A stretch of DNA of 64,000 nt from Serilophus lunatus (lineage: Eukaryota > Chordata > Aves > Passeriformes > Eurylaimidae). The DNA lies in contig VXBA01005476.1 in assembly GCA_013399895.1 (NCBI GenBank), forward strand, positions 762,198 through 826,197. Reading direction: 5' to 3'. Each line of letters starts with the position of its first letter. Positions within the stretch are counted from its first letter, which is position 1. This document shows, piece after piece, positions 1 through 11,302 of this stretch. The position numbers were made by a program, and so were the translations under genes. The notes beneath the pieces were generated by a model, which searched no databases, was not told the DNA's origin, and was given only the letters and a program-made list of their open reading frames with translations.

Positions 1-3000
1 ACTGAGAAGTTACACTATGGCCCACAGAACAAAAGTGCCCCTCAAAACCTTGCCACTAAGTGCTCTGGCTGAAAGGCCATTTCAAATAAAGCACTTTCAG
101 AAAGAGGGAAAAAATAACTTCAGCCAGAGCAGGTTTTACATATTATTTTCTGTCTGTAATTCTGTCCGAAGTCAGAAGTATTTGAGAGCATAGGACTGGC
201 CCCAAAAAGTAGGATGCAGATACAGGAAGGCCAGCAAAATCCAGCGTGGGCTATCTTAGGAACTGCTTTGTTTCTCTGCCACGTGGACTTGGGGATGAAG
301 GTTGACTGATGGGCTGCAGAGCTGGGCTGGTGCTCAGGAGAGAGGCACAGCTCCTCTGCTCCCACATCTCAGTGTGCTCACAAGCTCTGCGTCCCTGCAT
401 CATTATGCAGCAGCACTGAAGGCGGCTGCTTGACGAGTTCTCTGAGTTTTCTTATGGGGAAATATAGATCTACAATTCAAGTAAATTCAAAGAATCAAAA
501 AGGCAGACAAAGGGCAGCCTGCAAAAGCAGCTGCAGAAAAGTAACAGCAAAAACACTAATGGAAAATGGGAAAAGGCCCTTCAGCCCTCCAGGAAACACT
601 TTTGCTTTTCAGTATGTGCAGGAGTAAGTCAGACAAAAGGGGGAATTACTGTAGCATAAAACATCTTGGTGCCACTTAACCAGGATTTGCGCAGTGCCTC
701 TCTGACCCTGCCTCTCCTATGGAGGCCATTTGGACACCACATGGCACCACCCTTTGCTGTGGTGTCAGTGGTTTCACTCTGCCCTTCCCGAACGGGAGCC
801 ACTCCTGCAGTGAGCTGGCTAGTCCCATGGACAGCCCTCCAGAGGATCAGAGTAATACACCAAAATCTCTGGGGATGTGGGTAGCAAGACAGGTGATGGG
901 TTTCTGAAGTCCAGCCTTTATTCCTCGGAAAGAATAAACACATTCATTACAATTTTCACTCCCAGACATTTTCCAGGAACAGAACGGGGAGGAATCAAAA
1001 ACCAGTTTGATGATGAACTCCCTAAGTAGCTTGAAGCACTTTCCTTGCTCTAGTGCATTCTACGCCACACTCATCACTTCAAACACAGGCACACTGACCG
1101 AAGGGCCCCCAGCGCTGTCCTCGGAAAAAACATTCACATCTTCCCTAAGGGCAGGGAGCCCAATTTATCTCGGCATCAGCTCCCTAACAGCCAGACACAC
1201 ATCAGCAGGAATCAACCAGGGCTGAAGCCTGCCTGGCAATCAGGGAAATCACAGGAGCCATAAGTGTGACCCAATCAGTGCATCTAATGATGGCATACCC
1301 AAGGGATGTGCAGGAACCTGCAAGATCAGTGCTGGAGTCCCACTTCTGGTAGTGTAACTGCACCACCAGACTATTGCATGCCTGACAGCAGAGTGAGCTG
1401 AAAGGAATTTGTTCTGAGTTGTTTCTATTATAAAAGTAATTCAAGTCATCAGAACCAAAGGAAATGTTTAAATTTGATCAGCTTGAAAGTTTTTCATCAG
1501 CTAGAATCACAGCAGATATTGCATCTGCTTTTGCAAAGGGGGAAAAAAACTTTAAACTAGTCAGACCAAAAGTTGCCTTGGTGAGAGGTGTCCCTTGTCA
1601 CTAGTACAAAACATCTCTTGCCTTGCTTGGCCAGAGCTGGCCACTGGCACAGAGGACCTTGAAGCACTGGCTCCCAGCACTGGACAGTTAGTGCTCACAG
1701 GCAGCTTTACAGCCAGGTCTGTCGAGTACCCTAAAGAGAAAGGGGGGGAACCCCAAAACTAAAACCAAACACACAACAAAAAGTCTTTCAGCCAGCTCAT
1801 TGCCAACCAGGCATCTGACATGGCTCCATTTGCCTGCCTCTCACCACAGCCCCTCCCTGGACTCCTACCTGCACATCCAGGCCAAGGGCTACAGTCTGAT
1901 AGCTTCTTAATAATTAATTTCACTAAATCCCCAACATGGGAGGGAAGGAAATCAGTAGTGTGCCCCTCCAGAGTCACCATGCAAGGTGGTAGCAAGCTAT
2001 TCCTCCTTCAACAGAGCAGCACAAACTGCGGGAGCAAGGCTGCCCTTCCAAAAACACCAATAGCTCCTGAGGGCAGAGCAGGCTGCAGCCTCACCTCAAG
2101 CTCAGAGGCTCAGGGAATATTGCAGAGATTTTCATTCACAGTGAGTCATTTCTGGGAGCTTCCTCGGTAGTGCAAGATTTGCCTCTGTCACTGCCAATGT
2201 TTGGGACATGAAGGCAATTGCCAGGCAGGGAATTTGTGATTTGCTATTTGCATTAAAATACCATCTTCTGGTGTACTTTTGGCTCAACAGATTTAATACT
2301 AATAATCAGAATTCAGAAGAAGTTACTTTTCTCCCTCTTGAAAGGAAAAAAGTGCAATCTAGGCATGTGGAAAGAAGTCTGTGTGGGGCCAGGACTTGAA
2401 AATATATCTGAAGAAACTCAGTATTCCCTGCTTCCCTTTGCAGTTCTCCTGGGGTTCTCTCAAGACTTGGCAAAGCAAAACTGCTACAGATCTTGCACAC
2501 TGCTCTGCTGGAGCTCAGGGTGCTGCTGATTATATTCTGGCAGCTATTTAGCAAGCAGAGTACACTGCATTTCATACATCAAAAATAAACTAGCTAAATA
2601 ATCTGTTACCTCTACACAATATGCACACCTGGTCAAGACAAATGAACAGCTGGGACTATTGCCCAGAGATCTGTAGAGTGGGCTGAAGAGGAACAGGTAG
2701 AGCCATGGCTATAGAATCAAACAGTACAGATTATAAATGCACCTATGCTGGCTACCAAGCAGTTCAAACACTAAGCTACAAGAGCACTTCTGTGCTCAAG
2801 CAAAAAGTATCCAGCCAAGATAGTCCACTTTTTAAGTCTGAATAGCCAGGGAATGAAAAGTTTCCAACAGACCTTCAAAGAGAGCTGAGATCTTCCATGA
2901 AGCTAGACACAATGCTTCTATTTTGGACAACAATGTTATAGTGGAAGAAGAGTTCTGAGAAATACCCACATATTGCACTATCACAAAATAAGCTGACAAA

Positions 3001-6000
3001 CTAATTTTTGTGCAATAAAAAAAACCTGCAACCAACATGGCTCAAATACTTGACAAGGCTTAAGGAATCCACAGTGAGATTCATCCTTTGCTGGAAAAAT
3101 TCCAATTAGCTTTCACAGAGCACCTGGAGACATCTGACAACTAGAATTTAATTTATACATTCTGCCTCCTGACCTTTTAAATGGTTTTTCAATGTAAGCA
3201 GCTCCAACACCCTTCCAAGAAGGCTGTTCCACTGCCTCAGTGGACACAGCGGCACATTCACATTCTGCAACAGAGTGCAGAGCAGCAACCTCAAGCTAGC
3301 TCAGCCTAAATCTCTCAATCCAAAGAATACAATACAGATTTGAGCAGGTTTATCAGCTGGGCTTACTTCCTTACCCAGGTCCAAGCTGGGATTCTCAAAG
3401 CACAGAGCAGCTTTCCCAGGAGGGGTATCTCATAAGCCCAGCCTGGCACAGCCAGTGCTTTGCCCACTCCACATCCCCACTGTCACACCAGGGGCTGCAC
3501 CCAGCCCTGCTCAGCACTAGCTGCAATGCACTCTCAGTCTCAAAAAATGCTCCAAGAGTTACTTTTCCTAAATTCAAGCCCTTGCTGCCAGCTACGTACC
3601 TGCTCCTTCACATCATCTACTCCCCTTATAGCCTTCAGTGCTTGCAGACCACATTCCTAGAATTGCTGCTTTATATTCAGGTAACTTCTTCCTCTTTCTT
3701 GTTCCTCCAGAGAGGGACACAGCAGGCAAAAATCCTCCAAGCACCACCATGTTCCAGTGCACATCATCACTGCCTTTCATTTCCCTTTCCAAGAATCTCT
3801 TTTACTGTGCCATGCCTCAAATTCCTCAGGCAGCCTGCAATGTCTCCAGCACTGTAGCAGGTTTACCCATACTGCTGCCATTGGGGAAGACCCAACTCTT
3901 CCTGCAGCATAAGAGAGGGATTTCCTCAAGTGGCTCTTGGTATCCTGGGATAAGAAACATATTCAAGGATAAGACCAAGTCAGATGAATTTTTCTTTTTC
4001 AAGTTTGGGCCACACAGCATTTCCACACCTGGTGCTTATATTAATCATATTAATTTAATCCCATTTAGACTCATAAGTAAAAGGAAACAAGAATAAGACA
4101 TCAAAATGCTTCTATCGCTGTCCTGCAGCTCAAACAGGCTCTTCTAAATTTGCTTTACACATCAATCCATGGCAAAATTTAATGCTACAGAAAAATAGAA
4201 AGCCTAGGAGCTATCAGCCTCTCCCAGGACAGCATCTCACTTACAAAGCAGGTCTCCAGAGGTCCTTTGAACCCTCCACATTCTCAACCCACCTCTCTTG
4301 GTGACTATTGGAGCAGCTTTCTTTTGCATACCTGCCCCTTCCTGGTCAGCATAGTACAGTTGCATTCTGCAAAGGCCACTAGGAAACGTTGAGTGCACGC
4401 AGGAAAAAAAGGAGGAAAAGAAAAATAGAATGAAACAATACTTCCCCTGTGATGTGTACTGTGTTTGCTCCCCAGGTCTCTAACATTTCCTTCTGCAAAT
4501 ATTCAGTTACACCATCATAAGGAACTTGCTCAGTCTCTGCCTGCACTGACCCCATCACTGCAGCTCAAAATTCAACCTTCAAACAACAACACCCTGAATT
4601 TTTAAGTCCTGGAGCCTCCTTTGAGAAAGTCTGCTCTGTGACCCACAGCACCTACACAGTAGGAAGGCTGAAATGGAGCTGCAGGCAGCAGTATGCTACG
4701 ATTGTCATCAATATTAATTTTTTGGGGAGAATATGATTGATCTCATGAGGGCAATGAATTCATTTCTCCAGCTGAATGACAAACAAAAGGCAATACATGT
4801 GCTGCTGACATTTCTAAAGGCTACAAGGAGCAGCAACACAAGAAAATACTGCTAAGCATTAAAACCATGCTGCAAAAGGCAAAAAATCTGAAAAGCCTCC
4901 AAAATTTTCATTTTTGAGGACTTTCAATGCCAGGAAGTGGATGTCTTCATATTCTGAAATCCGCACTGACCTCAGCCCTGGGCTAGCTCACCTCTTTGCA
5001 TTGAGAGGATGTAACCACTGAGTGTCTTTGGGCTGGGTTTCCCTCTTGCTCTGGCACTTCATGCCAGCAACTACAGAGTCATTGTACCTGTCAAGGAGGA
5101 AAAAAAGCTTATAGTGGGGAAAGCAGCCCCCTTCTGGGTAGTCACAACCCAGGGCTATTCAGCAGCACTGAAATGCAAGATGCATCTCCCTTGTGCAATG
5201 GGAGAGAAGGAAGACATAATAAGCCTGGAGAAAAGCATTTCCATCTTTCCATGACCTCAGGCCAGGGTTTCTGTGTGTGTGCAACCTCCCAAGAAGATAG
5301 AATTAAACAGCTTCTCTAAATTCCACACAGGAGCATGAGAGAGAGCAAGGAAGGTGGAGAAAGGCAAAATGCACTGACACTGCAGTTATATTTTCAGGAG
5401 AACAAGTATAGGGAAAACCTAGTCCATGGGAATGTTACTTCAGTGGAATCTGAGTTTTGTCATATCCTTCAGACAACTCAACTCATCATCCCTGTCTGGC
5501 TCAAATGCAACTAGCACAATTCCCTAAAGCAACACATTTTGGGATCCAGTAGCACATTTGTGCTCATCCAAAGAGGTTGGGTTCAAAACATCCACAGCCT
5601 GCCAGCTGAGCAGCAACACATACATCCTTTTCCCATTACCCGGATGCCTTCTTAAAAACAAGGGCTGGGAGTTATCTGTGCTTGAAGGAAGAGTGGGAAG
5701 ACAGATATTTCTAAAGAGAACAAATCCAATTATTTGTATTAGAGTGAATTTGCATGGTTCTTACTGTCAAAATCAGTATTTTCTACAGATCTGAGCTTTG
5801 ACTAAGCAAATTGCTAATAAATTTATGTAGATGGGGCCCAGGATGTTACTACAGTGGGAGGAAGGTAAGGTGGTTTCATTTTTTGCAACAGGACTAACCT
5901 CAGAAAAAAATATCTAGAAATTTGGACTCCTTACTCTGTCTCTAAGGTTGAAGATTTTAAATCAGTCTACTAGTTTAGGGTAGAAATATGTGTTTCTGGT

Positions 6001-6134
6001 TAATATCCATGCAACCTACACTTAGGCTTCATTCACCAAAAGCAGTGCATGAAAAATTGTAGTGCCTCCTTCATAATCAGGCATTAGAGGACTTATAAAT
6101 GGTTGTCCCATGAACTGAGTGCATTAGTCCAGGT

Positions 6135-6285
6135 TTCTGAAATCTGTGCCTCTGTTTCCCCAGCCACGTTTATAACAGCCTCTCCCCACTTCGCACCACA
6201 GCTGTGTATCTTAATGTCTCTAAAGTGCTTAGAGATGCTGAGATGAAAGATAACATATGAGTGCAAAGTACAGATTAATTCCCTG
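6135..6285 (+). mobile_element. Old MIR-like SINE fragment
   Basis: TCTGTGCCTCTGTTTCCCCA is followed about 60 bases later by CTAAAGTGCTTAGAGATGCT, GATGAAAG and GAGTGCAAAGTA. This is the layout of the 3' half of a MIR/L3-tailed SINE. Strongly diverged, so the family is tentative. Confidence 0.5.
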
Positions 6286-8443
6286 AGCTCAAGAGCCAGT
6301 GGAGCTGATGGGGCTAAATGTATCACATACCCCTCACACAAAACTGGATTCTGAGCCTGTCTGAAATAGTAGCTACTTAAGCAACAGTTCCCTTGCAACA
6401 AGTAATTTTGGGGCTGGTTAGTTGGGCACATGGAGCTCCAGCAGGCAGGAAACACAGAAATGTATTATACTGCTATGAAAAATAGATGCTTTTCTAGAAG
6501 GTCTTAAACATGTTCCTGTGTGAAATTGGTAGTGGGATTTCAACTCTTTTCAGTTAGAGCTGTTCACGTTTTAGTAACCACCACACTAAGAACGTGGCCA
6601 AACATAATTTGAAAAGCTGCTTCCGTTTCTGTTCGTTTGGGGTTTTTTGAATTATTAAAAACCCAGTTTAAATAGAGCTAAGAAAACTTTAAATTGAGCA
6701 AGATGAGTTTTGGCATCCTTCCAACTAGAAGGCAAACCCCAAAATGTTACTGCAAATCCAACAGATGGGAGTTATTTTTCACTCTTTAAAATTTCATTCC
6801 TTTGCACTGAGATTAATGGTAATTAGCTTTTTATTTACATCTAAGACAAAAGGTAAAATTATGAAGAAAGGCAACTACAACCACAAATCACAAGCAAACA
6901 AAGGAAAAAAAAAATAATAGCAAACATTTCCTCTGAGAAGAAAGCATGTTTTTCTTGCCAAGCAGCATAATTGTTATATAGTTAAACAGCTCCACAGCAT
7001 CCTGTTAGCATTAAGGATAAACATTTAGGTCACAGTTTTGCAAGCTTTTACACACAAGTTGATCAAATATCTAAGAATCATCCTCTGAACATCTGAAAGA
7101 TCTCACATCCCTATAAATGGACAGCATCAGACCCGAGAGAGTCTATTTTCCACTTCACTTTTATTTCAGTCACGGAAGGGATTAAGCAAAACCGTGAGGA
7201 AAACAAACAACAACAAAAAAATTAAACTCAGCTTTTCCAGATAAAGAAAAAGGTATTAAAACTTAGTGTTCTGTTAGGGTTTTACTTTTTTTTTTCAAGT
7301 CCTCTTCTGATAACACCTTGTCTTAGTAAAGCTGAAGAGGCCTCTTAAGAATTTGTATAAGTGCGTGATTCATGTTGTATCTTTTCATTTCAGTTGAACA
7401 ACAAAGCTGTCCAAGGAGCTGCATGTGGAGCTCACAACCAACATCTTACTGTGGTACTGCCAGGCTGCACCACAGAGCTCTGCAACTGCACCCAAACAAC
7501 CCAGTACCTGTGGCCATGCTGGCTGAAGATCCAAAGTTGCAAGGGTTAAATAGCAAAGCTTTCCCAGCCATGCCTAAACAAGCTGTTAGCAATAAAAATT
7601 AAAAAAAAAGAAAAAAAAAAAGAAGAGTGAGCAGGCTTAAGGGCAGTCTCAGATGCTTCTGAACTGGCTGGAAATTTGGCCATGCCAGCTCAGAGATCCC
7701 AATACCCATGATGGACAGAGGATGGGAGTGCTAGACCATCCAGTTCTCCTTCCAGGCATAACAGGTCTCTTGATGTGGACACCTAGATAGAGCTGGGAAG
7801 AACTGGATTGCCCTATTCTGAGTGGGACTTCCAAGGTAATGGCTCATTGGCATCTCCCTGGTGTTTCCAGGAGAAGGAACCACCTACCACTTCTCCAATT
7901 CAGCCCAGGATACGTGGCAATCTCTTACTCTCTGCCACAAACAGAGCATTAAATTTAACACTTCCTTTTTGTTAACACATGTAAAAAGACTCCATAAGAA
8001 TCAATGTAACCTTTTCATATAAATACGGAACTGACACATAACAAGACAGAGAGAGTAGAAAGAAAGAAATAAGGAAGAACAGCAAGAAGGTCCAAACACC
8101 AGGGACCTTGACCCCTCTCACTGCAAAAGTTAAGGACTGGGGAAAGTAAAGCTCTCACACTCTCTCCTTCCCTTTCCCTAACACTCTCAGATACTTCTAT
8201 CCTTACCAATTATTCTTGCTGTAATTTTCTTTAAATTGTAATTGGATAATCACCAAGACTCAAGGGGCACCTGTTTCAGAGGAATTCCTGGGGATAGATC
8301 GCCATTTGATGAAACAGAGTTCTTACGTTATCGAAAGACTAACTAAAGATATGATTCTTCACTTGTAGTGGAAATCCTATTTTACAAGCAACTGTTTTTA
8401 GGGAACCCTATAACAAAATATATACAGTTGTATATTCATGTTC

Positions 8444-8668
8444 CTATCTTTTATTTTCTGTCAAATAAGACTCTGAATTTATGGGTATCATGTTCTGTGC
8501 ATGTGTCTTATTGGGACCTCTGAGGCTGAACATAGTGAACACACTGGCCAAGATCAAAATTCCCAAAAGCACAGGCACCACTTGAAGTAAATTCCACAAA
8601 TCACTTTCCTTCCTACACTCTTCACCGAGCATACCTCTGGCTTGGTCGTGTGCAAAAGCCCTACACAT
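8444..8668 (-). other. Unidentified open frame with one membrane-like segment
   Basis: A 74-codon frame ending in TAG, whose middle reads LLQVVPVLLGILILASVFTM, long and hydrophobic enough to span a membrane. It is followed by a polar tail (RGPNKTHAQ to SESYLTENKR). It could be the last exon of a small type I membrane protein on the minus strand, but no convincing acceptor opens it in frame and I do not recognise the family. It lies in the presumed IL1RAP first intron. A chance frame is at least as likely. Confidence 0.2.
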
Positions 8669-11006
8669 ACCAACACTGTAGCTGAGAAATATAAGATTAG
8701 CCTCCTGCTCTGCAAAAACATTGGGGTGGGGGGAGTAATCCTAAAATACCTCCCAAAAGAAGCTGTTTTGTTCCAGTTTGGCAGTGACCGAATCTCAGCC
8801 GTCCATTTTGCTGATGGCAGAGCAGAATAAAGCAGGTACAAATCATGGGCCCTTGCACATGGGCTCCTGAGCTACCTACAGGGTGCAGAGCTAGTGTGGA
8901 CAGGGAGTCAGCTCAGGCATGGCAAATCTGACAGCCAGCTTTGCCTTTCTTCTGCCTTTACATCTGTCCCACTTTGCACAGCCAGAGGAGCACCAGCTCT
9001 CATTCACTAGGTACAGAGATGCTACTGGCTGGGCTGCATCAGCCTGGCAGCACAGAGATGGCTCTTGGCTCTGCTTATGGGGGCAGTGAAATCCATGAAT
9101 TGTGTTAAGAGAAAAGCTGGGGAAGAAGGAGAGCAGGCAACATCTGAATTCCAAGCTCCACTGTAGAGTGTTTCAGTTCCCAGATAACGTGGCGCTGTTC
9201 ACAGATTTCAGCTCATACAGGCTTTTCCCATATATCTATTTTTATTCCCAAAGCACTCCCCGTTACTGTATGATGGAAAATAAAAAAGGACGTGAGTGCA
9301 TTCATGTCCTGATATCATCTTCCTAACTGTCCACCCAGCTAATGCAACCTGCTCTCTGAGAGCCAAGCTGAGGCATCTCCTCTCCCACACCACCAGCCAT
9401 AAAGGTTACCTCCACGGCAAGTTTTTACAGGTCAGAGTCTTGCCAAAATGGGAGGACACTTGACAAGAGTAGGAGACCCAGGACACATGGGGAAAGGAAT
9501 ATGAATCATGTCCTGTCAAAATAACCAACACACAAATCCAAACATGGCAATAAGAAGTCCTCCCAGTCTTACTTTTCCTGTCCATCATAATCCTGCATCC
9601 TTAACTGCTCCTATATAGAGAAAGTTCCCCGGGACAGCAACAACACTCTCTTTTCCTGGGAGTAGGTATGGTATATAGGTATTAGAGCTTAATCCTCTCT
9701 GCTTGTCCTCTCCGGTTCCTGTCCCTTCCTGCAGAGGCAGGCAATGGAGACAGAAAGCAGGACCCTTTCCAGCACCAAGCCTGCTCACTGGAGAGCCCTC
9801 AGGCTAGAATGATGCTCCCCATGCAAACAAGGGATGCCTTTCCTGCAAGGAACACAAGACAGCAAGTAAATCTTCCAGAGCTGCCAAAAGCAACCTGTTA
9901 TAAATGACTGTCTAAGTTATGAAATATGGACTCTCCATAGTACACTTAATAAATAATACCCCACAGTCCTTCTAGGTACTGAAGTGTGAGTTCAGTGACA
10001 ATTCTTCTTACCAAAAAGGACACAGTTAAAAATAGACTGTTAGGAAAATAATACTTTTTAATTACAAAGGAGATATCTTTTAAAAAAATATAAGGAGCTT
10101 GCTGCAATCTCCCAAATCCAGAAGTAGAAAGACTTTCCTAGGACAATAAAAAATTGAATGCATGGAACAAAAGCCATCATTTTATAAGAAAAAAAATCTG
10201 TAAAGAAAGGCAGAATTTTAACCAAGCATAATAACCAGCTATTCATGAAGCAGAGGTTAGGATGGAAGAAAGAGTGTGCGTGTGATAGTGCATTTATAAT
10301 CCCGTTTACTGTAACATCCTAAGGCCCCGAGATCAGGATTCGGTTATGCCAAGCACTGTACACACCCCAAGAAATCAGCTCAGGCTGAGGAACAAGCACT
10401 GCCACTGTAACGAAGGGAAAGCAACAGTGGCACAGAAGAGGGACACCTGAAGCTGTGAAGCCCTGACAGTCTCCTTTTCCCCTCCTTTTTCTTTCAGAAA
10501 ACAGTTGCCATCATCCGGTTTCCTCAAGATAACCCCCCAAAATGCTTCACGTAAGGGGGCATCTGTCCCCAACAAACACACAGCAAAGGCCATCTTACTG
10601 CCAGCATCTAACCGCTTCCAGTGGGTTTTCTTGGACATGTATCTTTCACTTCATTTCCCGGCTGCGGCTCAAAGCTGACCCCTTCCTCTCCCCGCTTCCA
10701 TTTCTGAGATGCGTTTGACAGCAGAGGGGAGCAGGTATCAGAGGCTCACGCATTTGCAATACGGATGAAAATTAAAGTTGCATTCGTCAGTGCACGTAGA
10801 GCTCCAGCCAGGAATACCTAGGTTTCCGTGGCCCAAAGGAGCGAATTTAAGGAAAACCCTCCGCATTTCGGAGAGCGGAAGCATGGCCAGCCCGGCTGCA
10901 GGAGCGGCGGAGACACAGTACGCGGTCCCGCAGCTCGGCTCACCTCCCGCACACCGATGGGCTCCTTCCCGAAGGACCCCGGGGGTCCCCGCTCCCCCCG
11001 CACCAC

Positions 11007-11015
11007 NNNNNNNNN
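11007..11015. other. Assembly gap, 9 N
   Basis: Nine undetermined bases sit in the middle of the CpG island between C-rich flanks. GC-rich sequence of this kind is often poorly read, so the true missing length may not be nine. Confidence 0.98.
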
Positions 11016-11234
11016 CCCCCCGCCTCACCCCGCACCTCCCGCGCCAGGGCTAGGAAACGCCTCGGCTGACACAAACTTTCCCTTCGCGTGCGGGGAAGTT
11101 CAGGGGCGGGGCGGGGCGGGCTCCCTGTCCCTGCCCCTGTCTCTGCCCCCGCCTACAGGAACACCGGCGTCTTTGGCCGCCTCCACACACCGTGGTTCAC
11201 CTGAGGACGCTGGGGGCGCGCAGCTGTGCCCCGC

Positions 11235-11302
11235 GCTCTCCTCTTCTTCTTCCTCCTCTTCTTCTCCTTCCTCTTCTTCTCCTTTCTCTTCTTCCTCGTC
11301 GC
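11235..11302 (+). repeat. Polypyrimidine (CTT/CCT)n tract
   Basis: About 70 bases of almost pure C/T with TTC and CCT repeats, inside the CpG island and upstream of the inferred minus-strand start. Its complement is GA-rich. Such tracts can bind GAGA-type factors or form H-DNA. They also produce spurious Ser- or Glu-rich reading frames here. Confidence 0.85.

Larger units (their letters stand above)
1..10849 (-). other. Non-coding stretch, probably IL1RAP intron 1
   Basis: No exon of a known protein is visible on either strand. Contents: the MIR-like fragment near 6.2 kb, scattered short A/T tracts (A-rich at 7590-7622), and the unidentified membrane-like frame at 8.4-8.7 kb. Given the CpG island to its right and conserved gene order, it is most simply read as the first intron of minus-strand IL1RAP, whose coding exons would lie left of the window. 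Confidence 0.45.

Noticed and set aside
3180..3300. Possible antisense CR1 internal piece around AGGCTGTTCCACTGCCTCAG.
   Set aside because: No diagnostic 3' blocks next to it. Not supportable by eye.
3638..4096. 152-codon plus-strand frame.
   Set aside because: No motif, low-complexity FFFF stretch, no splice context and no recognisable family. Treated as chance.
1..10849. IL1RAP Ig or TIR coding exons.
   Set aside because: Nothing on either strand resembles them. Only the promoter and first intron are proposed.
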